From: an uncultured Fimbriimonadaceae bacterium | GTDB taxonomy: Bacteria > Armatimonadota > Fimbriimonadia > Fimbriimonadales > Fimbriimonadaceae | NCBI GenBank assembly: GCA_937961665.1 | Contig: CALGMO010000053.1 | Span: 1-35,386, forward strand | Length of the DNA stretch: 35,386 nucleotides | Reading direction: 5' to 3' | Shown here: positions 1 to 7,364 of the stretch, piece by piece | Position numbering within the stretch: position 1 is the first letter of the stretch | Layout: each line of letters begins with the position of its first letter | Program-made: the position numbers and the translations under genes | Notes under the pieces: generated by a model | What the model saw: only the letters and a program-made list of their open reading frames with translations | What the model was told of the DNA's origin: nothing | Databases searched by the model: none

Positions 1-249
1 CTGCGCCGCCTGCGCGACGAGGCCCACCGGTTCGCCCTCTCGTTCCACCGCAAGATCCGGGAGAAGCGCGCCACCGGTTCGGCGCTGGAGGAGATTCCCG
101 GCGTGGGCCCTCGGCGGCGGCGCCTCCTGCTGCGCACGTTCGGGTCGGTGGAGGGGATCCGCCGAGCGACGGTCGAGGAGGTGGCTGCGGTACCCACCCT
201 CACTCGTCGCCTGGCCGAGCAGATCCTGGAGCACTTGCGGGGGGACTGA
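1..249 (+). CDS. uvrC: UvrABC excinuclease subunit C, C-terminal fragment
   Basis: This is the last 82 residues of a protein whose start lies outside the window, read from base 1 to a TGA at 247-249. The segment RFALSFHRKIREKR followed by a helix-hairpin-helix stretch (LEEIPGVGPRRRRLLL, then a second hairpin around EVAAVPTLTRRLAEQILEHL) is the usual ending of UvrC. UvrC makes the dual incisions in nucleotide excision repair, and the tandem HhH domain binds DNA for the 5' incision. The nuclease domains cannot be seen. The next gene follows after 36 bases with its own -10-like element. Confidence 0.9.
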   Translation: MRRLRDEAHRFALSFHRKIREKRATGSALEEIPGVGPRRRRLLLRTFGSVEGIRRATVEEVAAVPTLTRRLAEQILEHLRGD

Positions 250-271
250 GCGCGCCCCCAAGCCGGTGGTC

Positions 272-277
272 TATCAT
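272..277 (+). promoter_or_regulatory. -10 element TATCAT of the GH3 gene
   Basis: TATCAT ends 8 bases before the ATG at 286, so transcription would begin at or within a base or two of the start codon. GGAGGGG (278-284) lies between them and looks like a Shine-Dalgarno site, but it sits too close to the ATG and would hardly be transcribed from this promoter. No clear -35 is seen. Confidence 0.5.
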
Positions 278-285
278 GGAGGGGT

Positions 286-2397
286 ATGTCGCCCCACGAT
301 CGCCACGCCGACCGCATCGAAGAGCTCCTGTCCCAGATGACCCTGGAGGAAAAGGCGGGGCAGCTCAACCAAGAACCGAGCACGGTCGACGTGCCGATCG
401 ACATGGTGGAGAAGGGGCTGGTCGGCTCCCTGATCTGCGCCAACAGCGCCTACGCCGGAACCGACCGGCAGGCGAGGGTCCGGGCTGCGGCGCTCAACGA
501 GCTGCAGAGGGTGGCGGTGGAGCGCTCCCGCCTGGGCATCCCCCTGCTCTTCGCTCGCGACGTGATCCACGGGCACCGCACCGTCGGGCCGATCCCGCTG
601 GGTCAGGCCGCCTCGTTCTGGCCGGAGGGCGTGCGGAGGCTCGCCCAGATCGCCGCGCGCGAGGCCCGCGCCGACGGCATCCACTGGACCTTCACGCCGA
701 TGCTCGACATCGCCAGGGACCCGCGCTGGGGAAGGATCGCCGAGGGCTTCGGCGAAGACCCCCACCTGGCCTCGGTGATGGCCGAAGCCGTGGTCCGAGG
801 GTTCCAAGAGTCGGGCCTGCACACAATGTCCGGGATGGCCGCCTGCGCCAAGCACTACGTGGGCTACGGCACGGCCGAGGGCGGACGCGACTACAACACA
901 GGGGAGATCACGCCCACGACTTTGGAGAACGTCTACCTGCCGCCGTTCCGCGCCGCGGCCAAGGCCGGCGTGGCAACGGTCATGGCGGCGTTCATCGAGT
1001 TCGACGGCAAGCCCGCGACCGCGAACGGCGAGATCCTCAACGGCATCCTTCGGCGCCGCTGGGGATGGGATGGCGTGATCGTGAGCGACTGGAACGCCGT
1101 CGCCGAGCTGGTGCACCACGGCGTGGCCGAGGACCTCGCGCACGCCGCGCGGCTCGCCATCCTCGCCGGAGTGGACATCGACATGGCCGGCGGAGCGTAC
1201 TGGAGGCACCTCCCCGAGCTGGTGCGAGCCGGCAAGGTGCCGCAGGAGGTGCTGGACGAGGCGGTGCGGCGCGTGCTGCGGCTCAAGGCCGCCTGCGGGC
1301 TGTTCGACGATCCCTACACGCCGGAGGACGCCGCCCTCGTGGAGATCCCGGACGAGCACCGCACAGCCGCACGGGAGCTGGCCCGCCGCGCGATCGTGCT
1401 GCTTCAGAACAAGGGCGGCCTTCTCCCGCTCCGGCCCGGCACTCGCATCGGCCTCGTCGGTCCGCTCGCGAACCCGGCGGTGAGGGAGACGTTCTTCGGG
1501 ACGTGGACGCTGGACGGCGAGGAGCAGGACATGACCGACATCCTGTCGGCCCTCCGGTCCCATCCCGGCCCGAAGGAGGTCTGGCACGCCCTCCTTCCGG
1601 ACGAGGCCGTGGCGCAGGCGAGGCTGTGCGACGTGGTCGTCGCTGTCGTCGGCGAGTGGCGTCACCGGAGCGGGGAGGACAACTCCACCACCACGCTCGA
1701 CCTGCCGCCCGGTCAGACGGAGCTGCTGCAGTACCTGGGCAAGATCGGCACGCCGCTGGTTGCGGTCGTCGCGGCCGGGCGCAGCCTAGCCCTGGAACCG
1801 GTGCTCGAGGCGGCCGACGCGGTGCTGTTCGCCTTCCACCCCGGTCTGGAGTCTGGGCCGGCTATCGTGGACGTTCTGATGGGCGATGCCGAGCCCGGCG
1901 GACGGCTGCCGGTGACGTTCCCCAGGTGCCTCGGCCAAGTGCCGATCTACTACAACCACAAGAACACCGGCCGGCCGGTGCCCAACTTCCGCTACCGCTA
2001 CGTGGACCGGCCAGACAGCCCCCAGTTCCCGTTCGGGTTCGGCCTGACGTACACGGCGTTCGAATTCCGCGACCTGAGCGTCCAGTGGGACCCGGACGGC
2101 CTGCGGGCCTCCGTCACCGTCGCCAACACAGGCGGGCGGGACGGCGAGGAGGTCGTTCAGCTGTACGTGCGGGACGACGTCGCCTCGATCAGCCGCCCCG
2201 TGAAGGAGCTGAAGGCGTTCCGCCGCGTCGCGGTGCCCGCCGGAGGGGAGGTTCGGGTGGAGCTGACCGTCCCCCGGAACGACCTGGGCTTTCTGGACGG
2301 GGAGGGCCGCCTGCACCTCGAGCCGGGAACGTTCACCGTCTGGGTCGGCCCGAACTCCGCCGAAGGCCTCGAGGCGCGGTTCCGCTTCGAACCCTAA
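286..2397 (+). CDS. glycoside hydrolase family 3 beta-glycosidase (BglX-like)
   Basis: This 703-residue GH3 enzyme has the standard order: an N-terminal TIM barrel (about 10-310), an alpha/beta sandwich (about 375-585) and a C-terminal fibronectin-III-like domain (about 620-700). GVIVSDW carries the expected nucleophile, Asp268. The conserved barrel segments FTPMLDIARDPRWGRIAEGFGEDP and AKHYVGYG are present in sequence. GEWRHRSGE contains Glu464, the likely acid/base by analogy with BglX. There is no signal peptide, so the enzyme should act in the cytoplasm on imported oligosaccharides. GH3 enzymes mostly release beta-glucose or beta-xylose from non-reducing ends, and the exact substrate cannot be read from sequence. 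The ATG at 286 was chosen because of the -10 just upstream and the good alignment of the N-terminus. Confidence 0.93.
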   Translation: MSPHDRHADRIEELLSQMTLEEKAGQLNQEPSTVDVPIDMVEKGLVGSLICANSAYAGTDRQARVRAAALNELQRVAVERSRLGIPLLFARDVIHGHRTVGPIPLGQAASFWPEGVRRLAQIAAREARADGIHWTFTPMLDIARDPRWGRIAEGFGEDPHLASVMAEAVVRGFQESGLHTMSGMAACAKHYVGYGTAEGGRDYNTGEITPTTLENVYLPPFRAAAKAGVATVMAAFIEFDGKPATANGEILNGILRRRWGWDGVIVSDWNAVAELVHHGVAEDLAHAARLAILAGVDIDMAGGAYWRHLPELVRAGKVPQEVLDEAVRRVLRLKAACGLFDDPYTPEDAALVEIPDEHRTAARELARRAIVLLQNKGGLLPLRPGTRIGLVGPLANPAVRETFFGTWTLDGEEQDMTDILSALRSHPGPKEVWHALLPDEAVAQARLCDVVVAVVGEWRHRSGEDNSTTTLDLPPGQTELLQYLGKIGTPLVAVVAAGRSLALEPVLEAADAVLFAFHPGLESGPAIVDVLMGDAEPGGRLPVTFPRCLGQVPIYYNHKNTGRPVPNFRYRYVDRPDSPQFPFGFGLTYTAFEFRDLSVQWDPDGLRASVTVANTGGRDGEEVVQLYVRDDVASISRPVKELKAFRRVAVPAGGEVRVELTVPRNDLGFLDGEGRLHLEPGTFTVWVGPNSAEGLEARFRFEP

Positions 2398-2406
2398 CCA
2401 AGAGAG

Positions 2407-2482
2407 TGGCGCGCCCGGCGGGATTCGAACCCGCAACCAACGGCTTAGAAGGCCGTTGCTCTATCCGTTGAGCTACAGGCGC
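2407..2482 (-). tRNA. tRNA-Arg (anticodon UCU)
   Basis: Read on the minus strand, 76 bases fold into a complete cloverleaf. The acceptor stem is GCGCCTG with CGGGCGC (one T-G pair), the D stem GCTC/GAGC, the anticodon stem ACGGC/GCCGT with loop CTTCTAA, and the T arm GCGGG-TTCGAAT-CCCGC. The discriminator is G and the CCA end is encoded. The anticodon TCT reads AGA and AGG. It lies tail to tail with the GH3 gene, 9 bases apart, and head to head with the next gene. Confidence 0.97.
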
Positions 2483-2496
2483 GCGCCGCAAGGGCA

Positions 2497-2502
2497 AGGA
2501 TA
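2497..2502 (-). promoter_or_regulatory. possible -10 element TATCCT of the tRNA-Arg gene
   Basis: TATCCT, preceded by GG on the minus strand, lies 14 bases before the mature tRNA 5' end. That is a reasonable distance for a short tRNA leader. No -35 matching TTGACA is visible 16-18 bases upstream, so this is tentative. It lies 15 bases from the -10 of the divergent gene at 2529. Confidence 0.35.
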
Positions 2503-2517
2503 CCCGTCGGTCGGTGG

Positions 2518-2523
2518 TAGACT
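2518..2523 (+). promoter_or_regulatory. -10 element TAGACT (extended TGG) of the gene at 2529
   Basis: TAGACT is preceded by TGG, an extended -10 arrangement, and ends 5 bases before the ATG. Initiation at the usual 6-8 bases would place +1 on or beside the start codon. The same hexamer with the same GG before it precedes the GH130 gene at 25983. Confidence 0.5.
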
Positions 2524-2528
2524 CGGTC

Positions 2529-3254
2529 ATGCTGGCTCTGATCGCAGCCGTGGGTCTGCTCGGCCCCGTGAACAGCCTGAAAACCGTCATCGGGGACATG
2601 ACGCTGCCCCACGAGGGCCGGCTCTCCGGGCTTCCGGACACGGTCGACTGGGCCGCCAAGCCACGGATCGGGATGGGTCTGGACCCCGGCAGGTTCCGGG
2701 CGTTCATCCCCTGGGGCCAAGCCTATCTCGAGCGTGGGACCGACTTCCCGCCGAACACCAGGGTCCAGATCCGGAACCTCCGGGCCTACCTGCTGTCCAA
2801 GAAGACGGGCCAGTGGCGCCTGGTCTCGTCCGGCGACATCGAGGGCGCCGCCTACGTGGAGGACTTCGCCGGGGACGTCAACAAGCCTGCCGACGTTCGG
2901 CCCGAGCCGGGTGGAGGCGTGTCCGTGAGGCTGGAGCGGGGCTTCAACTACCACTTCTGGGCCAGGGCCGGCCGGGTGCCGATCGAACCGGAGGACCTCG
3001 CGGGGGTGTTCGTCACCGTCCAGGCGCGCCTGATCCTCGGTGACCCCAAGGGTCCCGACGACCGGTCGAAGGCGCGGGTCCTGCTGGGCGCGGGAGCCGA
3101 CTACTGGCTCGCGGTCGACTCGAAGTGGGACCAGTGGAAGACCAACGGCGACGTGGCGATCGGGCGGCTCAAGCGGGTCACGAACTCTTGGCGGGCGTTC
3201 AACATCGCCGTGCCGCTCGAGACCGTGCGGCGCAACCCGCCGCCCCTAGAGTGA
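2529..3254 (+). CDS. exported protein of unknown function
   Basis: The product has 241 residues from the ATG at 2529. A GTG five codons earlier lies before the -10 and was not used. The first 15-20 residues (LALIAAVGLLGPVNS) are hydrophobic and suggest a weak signal peptide. The rest is soluble, rich in Trp and Asp, and predicted by eye to be mainly beta strands: FRAFIPWGQAYLERG, VQIRNLRAYLLSK, FVTVQARLILGD, ADYWLAVDSKWDQWK. I do not recognise a family. The gene stands alone between tRNA-Arg and a convergent membrane-protein gene whose last 9 bases overlap its own. Codon use resembles the neighbours. Confidence 0.75.
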   Translation: MLALIAAVGLLGPVNSLKTVIGDMTLPHEGRLSGLPDTVDWAAKPRIGMGLDPGRFRAFIPWGQAYLERGTDFPPNTRVQIRNLRAYLLSKKTGQWRLVSSGDIEGAAYVEDFAGDVNKPADVRPEPGGGVSVRLERGFNYHFWARAGRVPIEPEDLAGVFVTVQARLILGDPKGPDDRSKARVLLGAGADYWLAVDSKWDQWKTNGDVAIGRLKRVTNSWRAFNIAVPLETVRRNPPPLE

Positions 3255-4085
3255 CGCGCGCCCCGACGGATTCGTCTCCGGCACCTTCGACCAATCCACC
3301 TGGCTGCCGCGCACGCTGTGAGGGATGAGGAACACGGCGACCATCACGGCGAGCGCGACCCAGAAGGACAGTGCCGCGAGCTTCGGACGGGCCTTGGACA
3401 GCCACAGCGCCGCCACCCAGAAGAGCCAGGCGACGAGCGTCTTCGTGTCGGTCAGATCCTCGCCCACGGGCCATCCCGTCCACCAAGCGTCGAAGGCGTA
3501 CTTCTGCATCATCGGGCCGAGCACGAAGCCTCCCAAGGTGAGGAACGCGACGATCCACGGCGCCCAGCGCCACGCGTTCGGCTCTTTGAGCACGCAACCA
3601 ACGGCCGCCCGGAACGCGAACACCGGTCCCAGAAAGATCGCGAGGATGTGGATTGTCAGGAGCCACGTCGGGACGGGGTCCTTGTAGCGGAGGATCGCCG
3701 TGCCCTCCGTCGGCAGGATCTCCCGCGAGCCGTTGGGGGCCTCGAGCCGAACCTGGTACTCGAGCTTGGCGGCGCGCTGGAACTTGGGCAGCTCCGCGAC
3801 GAGCCGATCGTTCTCGCGCCGCATCTCGACGCTCTGCCACGGCTCGTCGGTGGGGTACCTGCGCCACACGAGCGTGCCCCGGAGGCTCGGGCCGGCGGCG
3901 AGCTCCACCCTGGCCGGCGCGGTGGTCTCTTGGGAGCGGATCAGCCTTCCGCCCACCCTCTCCCCTCCGACCATCGTCGACACGGAGATCGGGTAGGTGG
4001 GCCCCGTGCGCCGCTGGTAGACCAGCAGAGCGGCGGTCAGGATCACGGCCACGAGCCACGGGAGGATCGGTCGCCAGCGCTGCAT
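3246..4085 (-). CDS. multi-span membrane protein of unknown function
   Basis: The product has 279 residues. An N-terminal membrane segment (about 8-23, LPWLVAVILTAALLVYQ) is followed by an extracytoplasmic beta-rich domain of about 110 residues that includes GTLVWRRYPTDEPWQSVEM. Four more membrane helices fill the C-terminal half, beginning around LLTIHILAIFLGPVFAFR, IVAFLTLGGFVLGP, LVAWLFWVAALWL and FWVALAVMVAVFLIP. I do not recognise a family. The extracytoplasmic domain between helices might sense or bind something, but no motif supports a specific role. The start at 4085 was preferred over longer in-frame extensions because a -10 (CATAAT) ends 6 bases upstream. The end overlaps the convergent gene by 9 bases. 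Confidence 0.75.
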   Translation of the reverse strand: MQRWRPILPWLVAVILTAALLVYQRRTGPTYPISVSTMVGGERVGGRLIRSQETTAPARVELAAGPSLRGTLVWRRYPTDEPWQSVEMRRENDRLVAELPKFQRAAKLEYQVRLEAPNGSREILPTEGTAILRYKDPVPTWLLTIHILAIFLGPVFAFRAAVGCVLKEPNAWRWAPWIVAFLTLGGFVLGPMMQKYAFDAWWTGWPVGEDLTDTKTLVAWLFWVAALWLSKARPKLAALSFWVALAVMVAVFLIPHSVRGSQVDWSKVPETNPSGRASL

Positions 4086-4091
4086 GCCCGC

Positions 4092-4097
4092 ATTATG
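4092..4097 (-). promoter_or_regulatory. -10 element CATAAT overlapping the cca stop codon
   Basis: On the minus strand TGCCATAAT precedes the ATG at 4085 with 6 bases between hexamer and start codon. The TAA inside the hexamer (4095-4093) is the stop codon of the upstream cca gene. TGC before the hexamer makes an extended -10. Confidence 0.5.
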
Positions 4098-5457
4098 GCA
4101 ACTCGCCCGATCGGAGGGCCTCCACCAGCGCGGCGCGGGCCGCCTCGGAGTCCCCCGCAGGGATCGCGCCATCCAGCACCCTCTCCAGCAGCCACGCCTT
4201 GGCCCTGCCCACCTGAGGCCCCTCCGGCCACCCCGTCAGCTCCATGATCTGCCGGCCGCTGAGGGGGCTCTCGAGAACGGCGGGAGGAGACTGCTCGCTC
4301 AGACGCCGGATCCTCTCCCTCAGAGCGGCAACGTCGATCCGGCGCACGCCCGGCCTCAGCGCGGAGGCGTCCGCCTCCACCACGCTCAGGAGCTGGGGGA
4401 GCAGCGGCCCGAAGTCCCGCACGAGCCGACGCAGCGCGGAGTCGGTGAACCCCTCCGACGACATCAGACGCATGTGGCCTCGGACCAGCCTGGCCACCTG
4501 CGACGCCACCGCCGCCGGAAAACGCATCTCGCGCAGCCAACGCTCGGCGATCTCCGCACCCACGGCCTCGTGCCCGAGGAACCGGACTCTGCCGTCCGCA
4601 TCCACGGAGCGCGTCAGAGGCTTTCCCACGTCGTGGAGGAGCACCCCCAGGCTGGCGACCAGGTCGCCGGGACCCAGGTTCCTCAGGGCCAGAAGGGTGT
4701 GGTCCCACACGTCCAGGTGGTGGTAATCCCCCTGCGCGACGCCCTTCATCGCGGCGAGCTCAGGGGCGAACAGCTCGAGCAACCCGGTCAGCAGCAGGTC
4801 GTCCAGGCAGCGGTCGGCGTCCGGTAGGTCGAGCATCTTGACGAGCTCGTCGCGGATGCGCTCCCGGCTGACGATCGCGAGGCGGGCTCGCCTGTCGCGG
4901 ATGGCGTCCCAAAGGCCCTCGGCGGGCTCCAGGCCGATCTGCCAGCGGAACCGAACGGCCCGCAGCATCCGAAGCGGGTCCTCCTCGAACGTGTCCTCGG
5001 CGGCGATCGGAGTCCGCAGCACCCTTCGGCGCAGGTCGTCGAGCCCGGTGCCCAACGGATCGGCCAACGCGCCGTCGTGCAGGTTCTCGTACAGCGCGTT
5101 GACGGTGAAGTCCCTGCGCCGCGCGTCCTCCAGCAGGGTGGCGGGTCGGACCTCGGGCTTGCGGCTGTCGGCCCGGTAGGTCTCGCTCCGAGCCGTCACC
5201 AGCTCGACCGTCGCCCCTTCCACCATCACCATGGCCGTTCCGAACCGGGGGTAGGTGACGGGGTGGATCTCGGACAGTCCCCGCCTCCAGCACCATTCGG
5301 CGAACTCCAGAGCCGAGCCCTCCATCACCAGGTCAAGGTCGCTCGGCACGGGCCTCCCGAGCAACCGGTCCCGGACAGCGCCGCCCACCAGCCACAGACG
5401 GCCCTCCCACTCGGTGCCGCGCGTTCCCTCTCTCAGGCGCTCAAGAGGGCGACCCAC
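4093..5457 (-). CDS. cca: CCA tRNA nucleotidyltransferase with HD domain
   Basis: This 454-residue class II tRNA nucleotidyltransferase/poly(A) polymerase family protein adds or repairs the tRNA 3' CCA end. The head domain has LVGGAVRDRLLGR (residues 23-35) followed by the metal-binding pair Asp40/Asp42 in SDLDL. RRDFTVNALYEN and DPLGTGLDDLRRRVLRTP follow, then EDPLRMLRAVRF of the neck. An HD-type domain in the C-terminal half contains LLHDVGKPLTR and GHEAVGAEIAERWL. The start is GTG at 5457, overlapping the upstream receiver gene by 17 bases, so the two are translationally coupled. The tRNA-Arg in this window already encodes CCA, so the enzyme may mainly repair, or may act only as an A- or CC-adding enzyme with a partner. 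Sequence alone does not settle this. Confidence 0.9.
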   Translation of the reverse strand: MGRPLERLREGTRGTEWEGRLWLVGGAVRDRLLGRPVPSDLDLVMEGSALEFAEWCWRRGLSEIHPVTYPRFGTAMVMVEGATVELVTARSETYRADSRKPEVRPATLLEDARRRDFTVNALYENLHDGALADPLGTGLDDLRRRVLRTPIAAEDTFEEDPLRMLRAVRFRWQIGLEPAEGLWDAIRDRRARLAIVSRERIRDELVKMLDLPDADRCLDDLLLTGLLELFAPELAAMKGVAQGDYHHLDVWDHTLLALRNLGPGDLVASLGVLLHDVGKPLTRSVDADGRVRFLGHEAVGAEIAERWLREMRFPAAVASQVARLVRGHMRLMSSEGFTDSALRRLVRDFGPLLPQLLSVVEADASALRPGVRRIDVAALRERIRRLSEQSPPAVLESPLSGRQIMELTGWPEGPQVGRAKAWLLERVLDGAIPAGDSEAARAALVEALRSGELP

Positions 5458-5908
5458 GGCGCTGCTTCCGAGCCCTCTGGAACTCCGCGGTTCGCTCCCA
5501 CTTCGACACCAAGCGGATGTCCCGCCGCCTCTCGTCGAGAGCCTCGCGGATCTTGCCCACGAGCACCTCGTACACGTCGGTGCCGGGACGGTTCTTCTCG
5601 ATGTAGTCGAAGGCGCCGCGCTTCATGCAATCCACGGCGTTGGCAACCTGGCCGTAGGCGGTCATAACGATGACTTGGGCGAAGAGGTCGCGCGCGAAGG
5701 CGGCCTGCAGCACGCGGACGCCGGCCTGCGGGTCCTCCATGCTCATGTCTGTGACGACGACGTCGTAGGGAAGCTCCGACTCGGAAATCTTCTCAACGGC
5801 TTGCGCCGCGGACTCGGCCAAGTCGACCTCCCAGCCCTCCCTCTCGAACCTGCGCTTGAGGGCGCGCAGCACGTCCTCCTCATCGTCGATGACCAAGATG
5901 CGAGCCAT
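5441..5908 (-). CDS. stand-alone response-regulator receiver protein
   Basis: This 155-residue CheY-like receiver has no DNA-binding or enzymatic output domain. The acidic pocket is Asp8-Asp9, the phospho-acceptor is Asp54 in VVVTDM, the switch threonine is Thr83 in VMTAYG, and the conserved lysine is Lys105 in YIEKN. The receiver is closest in appearance to the NtrC group. The C-terminal 40 residues (REALDERRRDIRLVSKWERT onward) form a charged helical tail. No histidine kinase is nearby, so signal and target are unknown. Its own -10 (TATACT) lies 8 bases before the ATG, and its 3' end overlaps cca by 17 bases. Confidence 0.88.
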   Translation of the reverse strand: MARILVIDDEEDVLRALKRRFEREGWEVDLAESAAQAVEKISESELPYDVVVTDMSMEDPQAGVRVLQAAFARDLFAQVIVMTAYGQVANAVDCMKRGAFDYIEKNRPGTDVYEVLVGKIREALDERRRDIRLVSKWERTAEFQRARKQRRGSPS

Positions 5909-5916
5909 TCCTAGCC

Positions 5917-5922
5917 AGTATA
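5917..5922 (-). promoter_or_regulatory. -10 element TATACT of the receiver gene
   Basis: TATACT on the minus strand ends 8 bases before the ATG at 5908. It lies in the 19-base gap after the preceding gene's stop codon (5930-5928). A start at the expected distance leaves a leader of 0-2 bases. Confidence 0.55.
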
Positions 5923-5927
5923 GTCCC

Positions 5928-7364
5928 TCAGCGGCCGCCGGAGCCGATCGGGCCGGTCAGGGGCGGTTTGGCCTCTGCGCCGCCGCCGGATCCGCCTTCC
6001 CTCTTCTGCCCGGGCGGCGTCGGCACCTCGTCCTCCTCGGCGTACACGTCGCCTTGCAGGCCTTGGGCCGACCACTGATCGTCGTTCTCCTTGGTGGAGA
6101 ACTCGAACCAGTCCGCGGCGAGGTCGTCGCCGAGCGAGGTCTTGATGCGGGTGTCCTTCTTGCCCGGAGAGCTGACGAGCCTCAGCGTCTCCTTCTCGCC
6201 GTCGTAGAAGGCGCGGTCGCACCACCCGTAGCGCCACCTTCCGGCGGCGAGCTCCTGGCGCGCCTGGGGCCTGCCCTCGATCATCGCACGGCGCTCACCC
6301 TCCGCGTACCAGTATTCGATCCGCTCGGCCAGCACCACCACGGGATACTTCCGGGCCGACTTCGTCGATCGGACCTCGTCGTCCGCCTTCTTGTCCTCGC
6401 CCGGCGGGGCCGGCGGACGGTTCCTCGCGATCTCCTCCGGAACCTCCGGCTGGAAGGGCGGGATCTCCTCCTCCTTCAACTCCTGCCGGTCCTCCGGCTT
6501 AAGGATCATCTGCACCTTGCCCGTCAGCACGGCGCGCTTCTCCTTGCGGTACACGACGGCCTTCTCGCAGGTCAGGTTCGCCTTCTTGCTGAAGTAGCGC
6601 ACCCCGCCCGTGGCCGTGATCACGTCGGTCTTGGTGTCGCGCTCGATGCGGGGCGCCTTCACGATCACCTCGCCGTCGGTGGCCTCGGCGTCCAGCCAGA
6701 CCTCCAAGCCGGTCGCCGACCGAGTCGCGCCCGACGTCTTGAACGTCCACTTGGACTTCTTCTGCTGCTTGGGCTCGTCCGACAGCGAGAGGGCCGCGAG
6801 GCCGACCCACGTGGCCGGCCCGACCTTGAAGCTGCCGTCCTCGGGCGAGTAGGTCAGGGACGCCGCCTCCACCGACCCGCCGAACAGCCGGCCTCGCACG
6901 AGCCCGGGCACGTGGAGCCTGCCGTTGCGGGCATCGGCCTCGAACGCCGCCACGACCAGATCCATCTCGTCGCCGCGGATCTTGGCTCCGCTGGGCACCG
7001 TCAGCCGGCCGGTGACGTTGTTGTACGACGCGCGCGTGGCTTCGAACTGGTACCGGCCGCCCCGACCTTGGTAGAACCCGTCGCGGACGTAGAACAGGTC
7101 CGTGGCCTGGCGGTCCCTGCGGATGTCCAGCCGCTCCACCTTGGCGCCGCCGACCTGCTCGGCGCCCTCGAAGAACGCCAGCTCGACGTCGTCCATGCGG
7201 ATGGCGACCGAGGCCTCCGCGGGCCCCGGCGTCGCCCGGAACCGTGCGAAGGGATCCAGGCTCAGCAGGTGGCGCGTCCAAGCCGCCAGGCCCGCCGCGA
7301 GCACGCCCGCGGCGCCCCAGGCCAGCGCCGCTCCGATCCGTCGAAACGTCGCCCTCGCCGCCAT
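5928..7364 (-). CDS. LptC/LptA(OstA)-like export-bridge protein
   Basis: The product has 478 residues with one N-terminal membrane anchor (about 9-30, IGAALAWGAAGVLAAGLAAW). Repeated beta-strand segments follow, of the kind found in the LptC/LptA/OstA jelly-roll superfamily that carries lipopolysaccharide or lipids between membranes. The first block (about 50-140) contains FYQGRGGRYQFEATRASYN and PSGAKIRGDEMDLV. A later block (TATGGVRYFSKKANLTCEKA, then EKRAVLTGKVQMIL) resembles the OstA N-terminal repeat. The last 100 residues are low-complexity and Pro/Gly-rich at the very end. Its start codon shares one base with the stop of the upstream lipoprotein gene (TGATG), so the genes are coupled. 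The anchor plus long beta region suggests LptC and LptA functions in one chain, which is inference. Confidence 0.65.
   Translation of the reverse strand: MAARATFRRIGAALAWGAAGVLAAGLAAWTRHLLSLDPFARFRATPGPAEASVAIRMDDVELAFFEGAEQVGGAKVERLDIRRDRQATDLFYVRDGFYQGRGGRYQFEATRASYNNVTGRLTVPSGAKIRGDEMDLVVAAFEADARNGRLHVPGLVRGRLFGGSVEAASLTYSPEDGSFKVGPATWVGLAALSLSDEPKQQKKSKWTFKTSGATRSATGLEVWLDAEATDGEVIVKAPRIERDTKTDVITATGGVRYFSKKANLTCEKAVVYRKEKRAVLTGKVQMILKPEDRQELKEEEIPPFQPEVPEEIARNRPPAPPGEDKKADDEVRSTKSARKYPVVVLAERIEYWYAEGERRAMIEGRPQARQELAAGRWRYGWCDRAFYDGEKETLRLVSSPGKKDTRIKTSLGDDLAADWFEFSTKENDDQWSAQGLQGDVYAEEDEVPTPPGQKREGGSGGGAEAKPPLTGPIGSGGR

Noticed and set aside
278-284. GGAGGGG before the GH3 start as a Shine-Dalgarno site
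   Set aside because: Only 1-3 bases separate it from the ATG, and it lies between the -10 and the expected start of transcription, so it is unlikely to act in ribosome binding.
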